Assembly: GCF_019665785.1 (NCBI RefSeq)
Contig: NZ_CP081149.1
Span: 3,348,001 to 3,412,000, forward strand
Source: Deefgea piscis
GTDB lineage: Bacteria; Pseudomonadota; Gammaproteobacteria; Burkholderiales; Chitinibacteraceae
Direction of reading: 5' to 3'
DNA length: 64,000 nt
The translations under genes were made by a program, and so were the position numbers. Below are positions 1-8,551 of the stretch, one piece after another. Position 1 is the first letter of the stretch, and each line of letters starts with the position of its first letter. The notes beneath the pieces are model-generated. The model worked only from the letters and a program-made list of their open reading frames with translations, did not search any database and was not told the origin of the DNA.

Positions 1-24
1 TTATTTTGTTGAATCTAATGATTT

Positions 25-828
25 TTAATGCGCAGCGACTTCTTGACGGCGAAAAATCCAAGCATAAGGTAAGCCAATAAATAAAGCCCCGCCCACAATA
101 TTACCGAGCGTAGCGGGTAATAAATTATGCAGGAAAAAGTCACTCCAGCTGGCGTCAAGCCCAAGCAACATGGCTGCCGGGATAAAGAACATATTTGCAA
201 TACTATGCTCCATGCCCAACGCAACGAATGCCATGACAGGCAACCAAATTCCCATCATCCGTCCTAATGTGTCTTTCGCTGAATAACCTTGCCAAGCAGC
301 AACACACACCAAAACATTCGCCAAAACACCTTTAAAGAAGGTTACGACAAATGGGTTTTCTAATTTGTGATGGGCAACAGAGAGTAAATAGAGCGTTGCA
401 GAATCATTGGGCTTAAAAATTCCCGTCATATAAGCAAAGGCCCATGCGGTAAATAATGCGCCAATAAAATTCCCCAAATAAGAGAGCCCCCAGACTTTCG
501 CCACATCCCGTTTACCCAATAAATTGCGTTGCAATGGCACCATTTGTGTCGCGCAATTACTGGTAAAAAGATCTACCCCTGTCAACACCACCGCAATAAA
601 GCCCAAAGGGAAAACCGCGCCAAATAATAATTTGCCTAAGCCTGGATTGGTCTGCATCAACTCAGGCGATCCCCCTGCTACACAAACCGCGAGCAAACCA
701 CCAAGGGAAATAAACATCCCGCCGATAATGGCCATGACCGCCAATCGTGAGCTAGGCAATGCTGATTTTTCTAAAGCACTGTGTTCAACATAATCAACAA
801 TGGCAGAAGGAGCTAACATCCCATTCAT
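25..828 (-). CDS. Formate/nitrite transporter (FNT) family channel
   Basis: A 267-residue integral membrane protein of the FNT family, which forms pentameric inner-membrane channels for formate, nitrite or related small anions. About six hydrophobic segments are visible. Family signatures include GMFISLGGLLAV near residue 37, the NCATQM loop near 91, NVLVCVAAW near 171 and MEHSIANMFFIP near 207, whose His matches the conserved pore His of FocA. The length is like NirC (268) rather than FocA (285), but the substrate cannot be decided from sequence. No pflB or nirB lies next to it within the window. The ATG is preceded by only a weak AGG. It stands alone, divergent from nothing annotated on its 5' side. 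Confidence 0.9.
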   Translation of the reverse strand: MNGMLAPSAIVDYVEHSALEKSALPSSRLAVMAIIGGMFISLGGLLAVCVAGGSPELMQTNPGLGKLLFGAVFPLGFIAVVLTGVDLFTSNCATQMVPLQRNLLGKRDVAKVWGLSYLGNFIGALFTAWAFAYMTGIFKPNDSATLYLLSVAHHKLENPFVVTFFKGVLANVLVCVAAWQGYSAKDTLGRMMGIWLPVMAFVALGMEHSIANMFFIPAAMLLGLDASWSDFFLHNLLPATLGNIVGGALFIGLPYAWIFRRQEVAAH

Positions 829-1009
829 ATCAAAGCCTGCATTTCTATTATTTAGATGGCGCTATTTTATAACGTGCATACCCACAAAGAGCGGAAGTAT
901 TGCCATGACATTGGTATTGAATACGACAAATCTGATCTGGCGCAAAGTTCTAGCGGGTCGTGTCAGCCGCCTTAATGCTCACAATATGCTATTTAATTTT
1001 TAAACTCGG

Positions 1010-1648
1010 TTAAAAACGATAACTGAGTTGCGTCATTAATTTAGAAGTTAACTGCATCAATTGTGGAACAGGCGGCGGCAAAGGGGCTGCCCCCATTTGA
1101 TCGGCCAGCTCTGCATGACTCATTTCATCCAAATACATTTGCGCCACAATGGCTCGGCTTTTTTCATCCGACTCAGGTAATTCATTGAGATGACTTTGCA
1201 AATGAGCCCCAACCTGCCGCTCCGTTTCGGCCAAAAAGCCCAAATTCCATTTATCACCAATCACACCTGCGGCAACGCCCATCGCCAATGAGCCGGCATA
1301 CCACAGAGGATTAAGCACACTGCGGTGACTACCTAGCTCAGCCAAGCGCCGCTGGGTCCAAGCCAAATGCTCAACCTCTTCATCGGCTGCTTGTCGTAAC
1401 GCTTGCCGTGCAGCGGGGTCTCTGGCGGTCAATGCCTGCCCTTGATACAGCGCTTGCGCGCACACTTCGCCGCAGTGATTCACCCGCATCAATCCTGCTG
1501 CGTGCGCTTTTTCTGCACTACTCATTGCGACATCGTCAATTTTGGCATCAGGGTGCGCCCTAGCACTTACAGCAGGCGCAGCTAAAGTACGCAACACCGT
1601 ATCAAATTCAGTAATAAATTGGTCCAAAGAAGGTAATTTCAGCATCAT
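1010..1648 (-). CDS. coq7: Ubiquinone biosynthesis hydroxylase Coq7
   Basis: Di-iron monooxygenase of ubiquinone synthesis. It hydroxylates the 2-polyprenyl-3-methyl-6-methoxy-benzoquinol ring at the inner membrane, using O2. The ferritin-like metal ligands are visible: NHCGEVCAQALY near residue 58, the DEEVEHLAW E-x2-H motif near 90 and LDEMSHAEL near 174. 212 residues is the usual bacterial length. Two consecutive ATGs (1648 and 1645) follow AAGGAG, and either could be used. It is monocistronic, divergent from the cyclophilin gene. Together with the rquA-like gene at 57.4 kb it points to an organism making both aerobic and low-oxygen quinones (inference). Confidence 0.93.
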   Translation of the reverse strand: MMLKLPSLDQFITEFDTVLRTLAAPAVSARAHPDAKIDDVAMSSAEKAHAAGLMRVNHCGEVCAQALYQGQALTARDPAARQALRQAADEEVEHLAWTQRRLAELGSHRSVLNPLWYAGSLAMGVAAGVIGDKWNLGFLAETERQVGAHLQSHLNELPESDEKSRAIVAQMYLDEMSHAELADQMGAAPLPPPVPQLMQLTSKLMTQLSYRF

Positions 1649-1734
1649 CAGTTCTCCTTAAGCTGGCAATTCTACACTGTGCACATGTTATGATTACGAG
1701 ATTGTATTTTTACCTCCAATTTGCAGGAATTTTC

Positions 1735-2334
1735 ATGAAACGCTTCGTTATCGCTGCCGCTTTAGCACTTTCAAGCTTGACCGCCATCGCCGCCAATCCG
1801 CAAGTCGAGCTCAACACCAGCAAAGGTAAAATCATCGTAGAACTCTATCCAGAGCAAGCGCCGATCTCGGTGGCAAATTTTTTGCAGTATGTAAAAAGCA
1901 AACATTATGACGGTACGATTTTTCACCGTGTAGTGCCCGGATTTGTCGTGCAAGGTGGTGGTTACGATGTAAAACAAGAACAAAAACCAACTAAAGCATC
2001 GATTCAAAACGAAGCCAAAATCACGACAGAAAAAGGACTGAAAAATGACCGAGGGATGCTGGCAATGGCCAGAACCGGTCAGCCGCATTCGGCAACAAGC
2101 CAGTTTTATATCAATCTAAAAAACAATGACGCTTTAAACTACCCTTCATTTGATGGTTGGGGTTACGCAGTATTTGGTAAAGTATTGAGTGGTATGGAGG
2201 TCGCCGATCAAATGGCAAAAGTAAATTTACTGCCTGGTGATACCCCTGCTGAGCCGATCATCTTAATCAGCGCCAAAGAAATAGCCGCCAAAACAGAAAA
2301 GGCCAGCGCTAGCAAAAGCAGCACGACCAAGTAA
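1735..2334 (+). CDS. Periplasmic peptidyl-prolyl cis-trans isomerase (cyclophilin, PpiA-like)
   Basis: Cyclophilin-type prolyl isomerase, 199 residues, with a cleavable signal peptide ([20 protein letters not shown]), so it acts on folding proteins in the periplasm. Cyclophilin motifs are present: [18 protein letters not shown] near residue 60, [19 protein letters not shown] near 115 and WGYAVFGKV near 145. The C-terminus has a Lys/Ser-rich tail of about 15 residues. The reading frame is open 45 bases further upstream, but the ATG at 1735 follows GCAGGAAT and begins a typical signal peptide, so it is preferred. It lies 26 bases before ppiB, the cytosolic paralogue, probably in the same transcript. 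Confidence 0.9.
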   Translation: MKRFVIAAALALSSLTAIAANPQVELNTSKGKIIVELYPEQAPISVANFLQYVKSKHYDGTIFHRVVPGFVVQGGGYDVKQEQKPTKASIQNEAKITTEKGLKNDRGMLAMARTGQPHSATSQFYINLKNNDALNYPSFDGWGYAVFGKVLSGMEVADQMAKVNLLPGDTPAEPIILISAKEIAAKTEKASASKSSTTK

Positions 2335-2360
2335 TTTATATTTTTTCAAGGACAAAACAG

Positions 2361-2864
2361 ATGACTAAAGTAAAACTCACCACCAGCATGGGCGACATTG
2401 TTTTAGAACTAAACGAAGAAAAAGCGCCGATTACGGTGGCTAACTTTATTCAATACGCCACTTCGGGTCATTACGATGGTACGATTTTCCATCGCGTCAT
2501 CGATGGTTTTATGGTGCAAGGCGGCGGCTTTGAACCCGGCATGAAAGAAAAAAAAGACAAGCATCCAACCATCCAAAATGAAGCTGACAATGGTTTAAAA
2601 AACGACATTTACACTGTCGCAATGGCGCGCACACCAGAACCTCATTCGGCCTCTTCGCAGTTTTTTATCAATGCAGCTGACAATGATTTTTTAAATCATC
2701 GCAATAAAACAGCACAAGGCTGGGGCTATGCCGTATTTGGCACCGTGATTGAAGGGCAAGACATCGTCGACAAAATCGAAAAAGTAAAAACCGGCAGCAA
2801 TGGTTTCCACCAAGATGTACCAAAAACAGATGTGGTAATTTTGAGTGCCGAAGTGCTGGCCTAA
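2361..2864 (+). CDS. ppiB: Cytosolic peptidyl-prolyl cis-trans isomerase B
   Basis: Cyclophilin of 167 residues without a signal peptide, hence cytoplasmic. The catalytic-site motifs match Ppi[16 protein letters not shown] near residue 47, the Arg of [18 protein letters not shown] near 88, and GWGYAVFG near 122. An AAGGACAAAACAG ribosome site precedes the ATG. It forms a pair with the signal-peptide-bearing paralogue upstream, probably a duplication (inference). lpxH follows after an intrinsic terminator. The ppiB-lpxH adjacency is common in proteobacteria. Confidence 0.93.
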   Translation: MTKVKLTTSMGDIVLELNEEKAPITVANFIQYATSGHYDGTIFHRVIDGFMVQGGGFEPGMKEKKDKHPTIQNEADNGLKNDIYTVAMARTPEPHSASSQFFINAADNDFLNHRNKTAQGWGYAVFGTVIEGQDIVDKIEKVKTGSNGFHQDVPKTDVVILSAEVLA

Positions 2865-2892
2865 TTATTTTGACTTATGATCGATTTATTTT

Positions 2893-2918
2893 AAGCGCAG
2901 CAAGCCTGCGCTTTTTTT
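2893..2918 (+). terminator. Intrinsic terminator after ppiB
   Basis: AGCGCAG-CAAGC-CTGCGCT hairpin (7-bp stem) followed by a run of seven T. It separates ppiB from lpxH. Confidence 0.85.
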
Positions 2919-2943
2919 ATGCTCAACCTGCTAAGCCTTTCGA

Positions 2944-3669
2944 ATGACTCAAGCTACTTACTTTATTTCTGACCTACACCTATCCCCTAGCGACACGGCC
3001 ACGGTACATGCATATCAACAATTTATGCGCCAGATTGTCGCGAACAAAGCCGAATATTTATATATTTTGGGGGATTTATTTGAATACTGGTTGGGTGACG
3101 ATCAGCTCGACGAGCCATTTTACGCTGAGCAAGTGGCGCAAATCGCTGCCGTTGCGCAATCTGGCGTCAAAGTTTTTTTTATGGCAGGTAATCGCGATTT
3201 ACTCGTTGGTCGCCGATTTGCAAAAAGTGGTCAACTCACGGTGTTGCCAGACCCAAGCTTGATACACCTACAAGGGCAGGCAATTTTATTGGGCCACGGC
3301 GACCGGTATTGCACTGATGATATCGCCTATCAACGCTATCGCCGGCTGACTCGCAATCCGATTGTGCAATGGATTTGGCTGCATTTGCCGAAAAAAATCC
3401 GTGATAAGCAAATTGCTAATTTACGTTTAAAATCACAAAAATCAAATAAAAATAAAAACCGCATGATTATGGATGTCAATCTTGCGGCGATTGAAGCTGA
3501 ATTGCAGCATAGTCCTGCACGGCTGCTGATTCATGGACACACCCATAGACCCGCGCAACACCAACATCAACACGGAATTCGCTGGGTCATTCCTGACTGG
3601 AAAAATGGTCATGGTGGTTATTTATTAAGCCAAGACGGTCAAATTAGCCTGCACATGTACCCAGATTAA
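2944..3669 (+). CDS. lpxH: UDP-2,3-diacylglucosamine diphosphatase LpxH
   Basis: Peripheral membrane metallophosphoesterase of lipid A synthesis. It hydrolyses UDP-2,3-diacylglucosamine to lipid X and UMP. The di-Mn site motifs are all visible: ISDLHLSP near residue 9, GDLFEYWLGDD near 43, GNRDLLVG near 82, GHGDRYC near 117 and HGHTHRPAQH near 198. 241 residues is the usual length. The start is the ATG at 2944; no strong ribosome site is visible, and the preceding terminator suggests it needs its own promoter or read-through. It shows the cell makes lipopolysaccharide, i.e. it is Gram-negative. Confidence 0.94.
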   Translation: MTQATYFISDLHLSPSDTATVHAYQQFMRQIVANKAEYLYILGDLFEYWLGDDQLDEPFYAEQVAQIAAVAQSGVKVFFMAGNRDLLVGRRFAKSGQLTVLPDPSLIHLQGQAILLGHGDRYCTDDIAYQRYRRLTRNPIVQWIWLHLPKKIRDKQIANLRLKSQKSNKNKNRMIMDVNLAAIEAELQHSPARLLIHGHTHRPAQHQHQHGIRWVIPDWKNGHGGYLLSQDGQISLHMYPD

Positions 3670-3767
3670 TTCAGCGAAATAAGTCATCAACATCGCGATA
3701 AGCATTTGTTTTTATGATAAAACCCACTACTATTGGGGTTCATTAACTTACCACTTGCGCCATAAAA

Positions 3768-4416
3768 ATGAGGTTGATTCGTAAAATAAAACGTTTTTTT
3801 CTGGCGCTGATATTACTTACGCCAATGGCAAATGCAGAAAATACTTTACGTATTTTGACTTGGCATGGTTATGCAGACCCTGACTGGATTGCTGCATTTG
3901 AACAGAAGTACCATACCAAAGTTGAACTGACTTATATCTCAAGTGATGATGAGCTATGGGAAAAGCTCAATCGTAAACAGGCCAATACTTATGATGTTTT
4001 TGCCGTTAATACTGCAGAATTACAGCGTTACATTGACCATAATCTCGTCACCCCAATTAAACAAAATCAAATCCCTAATACCAAAAATCAATTGCCTCGT
4101 TTTCGTAAAACTGAGCAAATATTAGGTTTAAATCGTAACGGTCATTTATACGCCATTCCATTTACATATTCAGAAATGGGGCTTATTTATGATAAAAAAC
4201 AATTCAAAATACCACCAGCGTCAATGAATGACTTATGGCAAACCAAATACCGCGGCAAAATTGTTCTCTACGATGGCAGCAATCACAATTTCAGTCTAGC
4301 CGCACTCACATTGCATGCTAATAATCCATTTAAGCTCTCTACCAATGAGATGAAACAAACCGTCGATAAATTACTTCAATTACGCCCACAAAATCCTATT
4401 TTTTACACTACCCCAG
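3768..4416 (+). pseudogene. ABC transporter solute-binding protein, truncated by an IS element
   Basis: The first 216 codons encode a periplasmic binding protein of the PotD/SBP_bac_8 type. There is a signal peptide (about residues 1-23, ending ANA), then LRILTWHGYADPDWIAAFE, a typical lobe-1 opening of polyamine-type binding proteins, and SEMGLIYDKKQF near residue 138. At 4417 the IS begins. The frame runs 31 codons into the element and stops at 4511. Family members are about 340-360 residues, so roughly the C-terminal third is gone, and no continuation is found after the IS at 5466. Likely non-functional. The ligand cannot be named, and no transporter permease or ATPase genes remain nearby. 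Confidence 0.85.
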
Positions 4417-5465
4417 GGCTTTGTTGCACAAATCAACTAGAGGGTAAGTCACCCCTAACCCCAGACGGATTTATCCCACTCTTACCGTCATTGGCGTACC
4501 CAGTTGCGTGAAGCGATTTAAGATCGCTGCACGCACTTGCAACTCAGCCACCTGACGATCAAAGTCCCGCGCCATCACTCGTTCACCCAATAGTTTGAAG
4601 CATTGCATTTTGGTTTCTACCAAGCTACGTCGATGATACCCAGACCATTTTTTCCAGATGGCCCTACCCAAGTATTTGGTCGCCCGTAAGATGTCATTCC
4701 GCGCTCTCGCTCCGGCCGTATTTTCTTTCCGAAATTGTGCATTTTTCCGTGTAGGAATAATCGCTGCCGCACCTCTTGCCGCAATGGCATTGTGGCATTC
4801 TTTGGTGTCGTAAGCGCCATCACCGTAAATCGCCGCAATCTGTTCAGACTCGGGAATCTGATTCATCAATTCCGGCAAAATGGGCGCATCACCTGTTTTG
4901 TTATCGGTGACCTCGATGGCACGAATTTCAAGGGTTTCGGCATCAATGCCGAGGTGAACTTTACGCCACTGCCTACGATATTCAGCGCCGTGTTTTTTGG
5001 TTTTCCATTCACCTTCACCGAGCATTTTGATGCCTGTGCTATCGACGAGTAAATGCAGTCCACCCTGACTTTGACGGGCCGGAATCGTGACTTTCAGCGT
5101 TTTTTGTCGACGAGAGATCGTGCTCGAATCAGGAACGTTCCAATCTAAGTTGGCGAGCCGAAGTAGGCTTTCAACCATGCCGGTTGCTTGGCGCAATGCG
5201 AGGCCAAACAGGCATTTGATGGTGAGGCAGAATTGAATGGCAGCATCGCTAAAAGTGGGGTTTCGTCCGCGCTTGCCAGTGGGCTCAGCAGCCCATTTCA
5301 GCGCTGGATCAAGCCAAATCATTAATGCGCCACGCGATTTCAAAGCTGCGTGATAGCTTGGCCAGTTGGTGGTTTTGTATTTGTGGGGTGCTGGTTTGCT
5401 CATATCGCTATTCTATATCGCTATTCTACCAGCAGCATTGCGCCGCTGATTTGTGCAACAAAGCC
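4417..5465 (-). mobile_element. Complete IS5-family insertion sequence (IS903-like group), 1049 bp
   Basis: Perfect 19-bp terminal inverted repeats bound the element: GGCTTTGTTGCACAAATCA at 4417-4435 and its reverse complement at 5447-5465. It holds a single transposase gene on the minus strand. Ends of this type and size (about 1.05 kb) are typical of the IS903-like group of IS5. That group normally makes a 9-bp target duplication, but here the flanks are CTACCCCAG on the left and ATTCACAAG on the right, so there is none. A 13-bp tandem repeat (AGAATAGCGATAT, minus strand, about 5402-5427) lies just before the transposase start. Confidence 0.93.
4471..5403 (-). CDS. IS5-family DDE transposase
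   Basis: Transposase of 310 residues, intact. It has an N-terminal DNA-binding region (DUF4372/DUF772-like, with SRRQKTL near residue 96) and a DDE nuclease core. The catalytic acids are seen in LLVDSTGIK (first Asp, near 123), YGDGAYDTKE (second Asp, near 193) and the Y-(2)-R-(3)-E-(6)-K signature YHRRSLVETKMQCFK (Glu, near 263). The ATG lies inside the duplicated 13-bp sequence and no strong ribosome site is visible. Intact catalytic residues and perfect ends suggest the element may still be active (inference). Confidence 0.95.
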   Translation of the reverse strand: MSKPAPHKYKTTNWPSYHAALKSRGALMIWLDPALKWAAEPTGKRGRNPTFSDAAIQFCLTIKCLFGLALRQATGMVESLLRLANLDWNVPDSSTISRRQKTLKVTIPARQSQGGLHLLVDSTGIKMLGEGEWKTKKHGAEYRRQWRKVHLGIDAETLEIRAIEVTDNKTGDAPILPELMNQIPESEQIAAIYGDGAYDTKECHNAIAARGAAAIIPTRKNAQFRKENTAGARARNDILRATKYLGRAIWKKWSGYHRRSLVETKMQCFKLLGERVMARDFDRQVAELQVRAAILNRFTQLGTPMTVRVG

Positions 5466-5481
5466 ATTCACAAGCCACAAT

Positions 5482-5507
5482 TAAAAAGCCCACCATATAG
5501 GTGGGCT
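5482..5507 (-). terminator. Intrinsic terminator, minus strand
   Basis: GCCCACC-ATATA-GGTGGGC hairpin whose minus-strand 3' side runs into TTTTTAA. It is the likely end of the transcript of the periplasmic protein gene at 5619-6173, about 110 bases downstream of its stop codon. Confidence 0.75.
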
Positions 5508-5618
5508 CGGCAGCAAACGGTGAATTTAAATAATTAGAGATCGTTTGATAGTTAAGTATCAAAAACCTTACGGCACTTTGCTAACAGAGAACAATATCAA
5601 ACCATTTTAAAATACCGC

Positions 5619-6173
5619 TTAGTTAGCAAATGCCATCATTGAGGCGCGTGTCACTACTAACAACTGATCACCCGCTGCGGCTTGTGTTAGCCATTCTTTG
5701 TTAGCAACTGGCACGGTAATGATCTTGCCTGCAAAATCTTTAACACGCAGCGTACCAGCGGCCACATTCACGCCCACAATATCATTGTAAACGGTATGCG
5801 TTAATGTCATGCCTGCGCCATCGACCGATAAATCCTGTGTATTGGTATCAATCACTTTACGAATACCAGCAGTGCCTTTTTGTAATACAAAAGCCATCGT
5901 TTCGGCGCCCGTCACCGTTACCGTGTCATTGGGCTTTAAGGTATTCAGACGCGTAACCTTGGGATTAATATTGGCAAACTCAAGCATTTGCCCGCTTGGC
6001 ATTTGGAGCACAACGCTGCGCGTTGCCAAATCGACAGATACCACCCGTGCCTCATCAATCTTACGTTCAGAAGTCGCCACTAGTAATTCATCTTGCCCAG
6101 TTGCGGCAATAGACGCAGTTCCGACCAATAAACCAGCAGTTAACAAGATAGAAGCAAGTAATTTAGTGCGCAT
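5619..6173 (-). CDS. Hypothetical periplasmic protein
   Basis: 184 residues with a clear signal peptide (first about 23 residues, cleavage near SIAATG). The mature part is beta-rich and looks duplicated: VVSVDLATRSVVLQMPSG near residue 44 and VNVAAGTLRVKDFAGKIITVPV near 134, each followed by a segment on parameters such as PNDTVTVTGAET or AGDQLLVVTRA. This suggests two small OB- or barrel-like units (inference). No catalytic motif or Cys is seen. I do not recognise the family. It is monocistronic between an IS scar and ispF, with its own terminator. The ATG is preceded by AGGGG at a plausible distance. Confidence 0.75.
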   Translation of the reverse strand: MRTKLLASILLTAGLLVGTASIAATGQDELLVATSERKIDEARVVSVDLATRSVVLQMPSGQMLEFANINPKVTRLNTLKPNDTVTVTGAETMAFVLQKGTAGIRKVIDTNTQDLSVDGAGMTLTHTVYNDIVGVNVAAGTLRVKDFAGKIITVPVANKEWLTQAAAGDQLLVVTRASMMAFAN

Positions 6174-6346
6174 AATTGATACCCCTAGATTTGTTTATTC
6201 AAACGATAAGCAAAAAGCAAATTATCACCCATCGAGGCTAACAAGTAGTGTCAGCAAAAAACCAGTCTAGCGCTAAATTGACAGGCTAGAAATAAATAAT
6301 TTGCCTAATCAATATAATTGAAAAACCTGCAGAATCCAGCACAAAC

Positions 6347-6832
6347 TTACCTGACAGAGAGTAAGGCAACCGCCTGAGCCTCAACTGCTGCGCCTTCTCC
6401 CACCGGTCCGAGCTTTTCATAAGTCTTGGCTTTCACGTTGACCAAAGCCACATCTATTTGCAAATCTTCGGCAATATTTACCCTCATGGCGGGAATATGC
6501 GGCGCCATTTTGGGCTGCTGAATTAAGATCGATGCATCAATATTCGCCACTTGCCAGCCTAGTTCCGCCACTCGCCGCACCGCTTCGCGCAATAAAACGC
6601 GGCTATCTGCGCCTTTAAATTCGCTGGCCGTATCGGGAAAATGCCGACCAATATCGCCCAAGCCCGCCGCGCCAAGAATCGCATCGGTAATTGCATGCAG
6701 CAAAGCATCGGCATCGGAATGCCCCAGCAAGCCTTTTTCAAACGGGATATGTACACCTCCCAAAATTAAAAGACGATCGGCCACCATACGATGAACATCC
6801 CAGCCTTGGCCGATACGGAAAGGTAAAGCCAT
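6347..6832 (-). CDS. ispF: 2-C-methyl-D-erythritol 2,4-cyclodiphosphate synthase
   Basis: Fifth enzyme of the MEP isoprenoid pathway; releases CMP from CDP-ME-2-phosphate to make MEcPP. 161 residues, usual size. The zinc ligands are visible in GQGWDVHRM near residue 8 (Asp, His) and [11 protein letters not shown] near 39 (His), with [11 protein letters not shown] near 58. The C-terminal [22 protein letters not shown] block is typical (here near 133). AAAGGAATAATATT precedes the ATG. It is normally cotranscribed directly after ispD; here a RAYT gene and two REP palindromes lie between them. Confidence 0.95.
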   Translation of the reverse strand: MALPFRIGQGWDVHRMVADRLLILGGVHIPFEKGLLGHSDADALLHAITDAILGAAGLGDIGRHFPDTASEFKGADSRVLLREAVRRVAELGWQVANIDASILIQQPKMAPHIPAMRVNIAEDLQIDVALVNVKAKTYEKLGPVGEGAAVEAQAVALLSVR

Positions 6833-6851
6833 AATATTATTCCTTTTTCAA

Positions 6852-7313
6852 TCAACTACACCTGTAGGGTCGGCTTGAGCCGACCTGCAATTTAATCCGA
6901 TCAAGCCAGACAGCATCCCACCAAGGATAGTCACCCACACAGTGCACCAATCCAGCACGAATCGGATTAGCCATAATATAACGTGCGATCGCCGGTAAAT
7001 CCTCTTCGACTCTCAACGCATGATCGTAAAAGCCTTTTTGCCAAATCTGACCTGTGCGCTGAAGATGCGTATTGATCAACCTTGCACTACGCCCCTTTAA
7101 CAACTTGATAACCGTCGATAAATTTTGCTCTGTTTGCAGCACCAACAACCGATGCAAATGATCAGGCATCAAACCCCAGGCAAGGGAATCGACATTGCCC
7201 TTCTCATGTAATCCCCTCATTTCACGAATCAATATTCTGGCTAAAGCGGGAGAATCAAACCAGCGAGCACGCTCATGCGTAGTACAAATAATGTGATATG
7301 CCTGATGAGCCAA
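6852..7313 (-). CDS. REP-associated tyrosine transposase (RAYT, Y1 family)
   Basis: 153-residue protein of the IS200/IS605-related Y1 (HUH) single-strand nuclease family. The HUH motif is in LMPDHLHRLL near residue 49. An AYHIICTTHERARWF opening, the QKGFYDHALR segment near 91, and the active-site Tyr region IARYIMANPIRAGLV near 108 are all typical of RAYT proteins. No other transposase gene or IS end is present. Inverted REP palindromes flank it at 6861 and 7372; the downstream REP encodes the last residues (QVGSSRPYR). The only in-frame start is TTG at 7313 without a good ribosome site, so the true 5' end is uncertain and expression may be low. Confidence 0.85.
   Translation of the reverse strand: MAHQAYHIICTTHERARWFDSPALARILIREMRGLHEKGNVDSLAWGLMPDHLHRLLVLQTEQNLSTVIKLLKGRSARLINTHLQRTGQIWQKGFYDHALRVEEDLPAIARYIMANPIRAGLVHCVGDYPWWDAVWLDRIKLQVGSSRPYRCS
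6861..6888 (+). repeat. REP palindrome, 3' side of RAYT
   Basis: TAGGGTCGGCTTGAGCCGACC: 8-bp perfect palindromic stem GGTCGGCT/AGCCGACC with a TAGG head. It overlaps the 3' end of the RAYT gene, 29 bases before ispF. It is in inverted orientation to the copy at 7372. Confidence 0.88.
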
Positions 7314-7371
7314 ACTACAGCGACCTTTGAGCCAATCACTGCATGGCCTAGCGAGCTCCTTTTAGCGTAAC

Positions 7372-7394
7372 TAGGTCGGCTAAAGCCGACCCTA
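7372..7394 (-). repeat. REP palindrome, 5' side of RAYT
   Basis: On the minus strand this reads TAGGGTCGGCTTTAGCCGACC, the same unit as the copy at 6861. Its first three bases (TAG) are the stop codon of the NTF2-like gene, so the insertion seems to have supplied that stop codon (inference). Confidence 0.88.
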
Positions 7395-7784
7395 CGAATT
7401 ACTGTTTTTTTCAAATCCATCAAGGGCTGTACCTTGATGAAAAATCATTTTCCATTGTTCTCTTTCAAGTTTCCATAATGAGCTACGTATAGAACAGTTT
7501 TCCAGTTGCCCATCCGTTCTCAATTTGGCCGCTTTATAGGTGAGCAATGCGACATCCACACTCATGATCTTTAGCACATAATCTTGCGACCAAACTTGAT
7601 AAGGAGCCTCATTTTCTAAGGCGAGAATAATTGCATTTCGATCATAAGTCTGGCCGGAGCGGCCTATCTCTAAAAAATCATGATGCAATAGGGCGCACAG
7701 TTGCTGATGATTTTTACGGGGCTCGGAACGGTGTAAATCTATTTCGTACTTTTTAAGCTTTTGCAGTAAATAAAAATCATCCAT
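7392..7784 (-). CDS. NTF2-like / DUF4440 family protein
   Basis: 130-residue protein with the DUF4440 (SnoaL/NTF2-like fold) pattern: an N-terminal helix with YEIDLHRSEPRKNHQQL, HHDFLEIGRSGQTYDR near residue 38, and a closing WKLEREQWKMIFHQGTAL strand pair near 108. Such proteins bind small ligands or act as accessory domains; no specific role is known. The start ATG (7784) shares a base with the ispD stop (TGATG), so its translation is probably coupled to ispD. Its stop codon lies in the REP palindrome, so the last few residues may differ from those of relatives lacking the insertion. Confidence 0.78.
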   Translation of the reverse strand: MDDFYLLQKLKKYEIDLHRSEPRKNHQQLCALLHHDFLEIGRSGQTYDRNAIILALENEAPYQVWSQDYVLKIMSVDVALLTYKAAKLRTDGQLENCSIRSSLWKLEREQWKMIFHQGTALDGFEKNSNS

Positions 7785-8551
7785 CACAATTTTCCAACGC
7801 CCAACAACAACCCCGCCAATTGCAAATCCTGCGGATAAGTCACTTTCAGATTCCATGGGCTGCCCATGATGAGTTTGGGTGAATGGCCGAGGCGTTCGAG
7901 CGCGCTGGCTTCATCGGTGATCTCTGCGACGTGTTCGGGCAGCGCGTCTTGGAGTGCGGCGAGCAAAGGACCACGGCGGAACATTTGCGGCGTTTGTGCT
8001 TGCCAAAGTCCAGCACGCGGCGTGGTGCGGGCGATACGCTGCTCTTCTTGATGACCAAGGGAAACTTTAAGGGTATCGGCCACTGGAACAGCTAAAATGC
8101 CGCCTACAGCGTCATACTCCAATTGAATAATCATGGCATCCACTTGTTGGCTGGTGATACAAGGACGGGCGGCGTCATGCACCAGCACCCAAATATCGTC
8201 AGACATCGCAAAACCCTGCGCTGGTTGGCCGGCTTGAGGATTTTCGACGGGGGCTGCGGCAAGTGCCGTCAAACCATTCATCACTGATTCAGCGCGGCTA
8301 ACGCCGCCAACGCGCAGCACCAGCAAGCGAGGCAACGACTCGCCCAGTACAGCGCCCCAATCGTAGCTTTCCCACCATTCATCTTCTGGTGAAATCACCA
8401 CCACCACTTGGGCAATGCCCGCAGCACCGAGCAAAGCGCGCAGGGTGTGTGCGATCAAGGGCTGGCCAAGCAAATCTAAATATTGTTTTGGCGTCGCGGA
8501 TGCCATCCGGCTGCCGCTCCCAGCAGCAGGAACTAAGGCGATGGCAGTCAT
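7784..8551 (-). CDS. ispD: 2-C-methyl-D-erythritol 4-phosphate cytidylyltransferase
   Basis: Third enzyme of the MEP isoprenoid pathway; transfers CMP from CTP to MEP. The nucleotide-binding signature LVPAAGSGSRM and the PKQYLDLLGQPLIAHT segment are at residues 6-37, and the substrate-site VLVHDAARPCI near 127. At 255 residues it is slightly longer than E. coli IspD (236), mainly from an insertion near 95-115 (VENPQAGQPAQGF). The start ATG overlaps the stop of the TPR gene upstream (ATGA), and its own stop overlaps the NTF2-like gene. It is separated from ispF by the RAYT/REP insertion. Confidence 0.95.
   Translation of the reverse strand: MTAIALVPAAGSGSRMASATPKQYLDLLGQPLIAHTLRALLGAAGIAQVVVVISPEDEWWESYDWGAVLGESLPRLLVLRVGGVSRAESVMNGLTALAAAPVENPQAGQPAQGFAMSDDIWVLVHDAARPCITSQQVDAMIIQLEYDAVGGILAVPVADTLKVSLGHQEEQRIARTTPRAGLWQAQTPQMFRRGPLLAALQDALPEHVAEITDEASALERLGHSPKLIMGSPWNLKVTYPQDLQLAGLLLGVGKL

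Noticed and set aside
5400..5540. Continuation of the interrupted binding-protein gene after the IS
   Set aside because: No plus-strand frame with the expected C-terminal features follows 5466, so a deletion is more likely than a simple insertion.
7241..7423. 60-codon minus-strand frame overlapping RAYT and the REP
   Set aside because: It lies across the REP palindrome and both neighbouring gene ends and lacks coding character.
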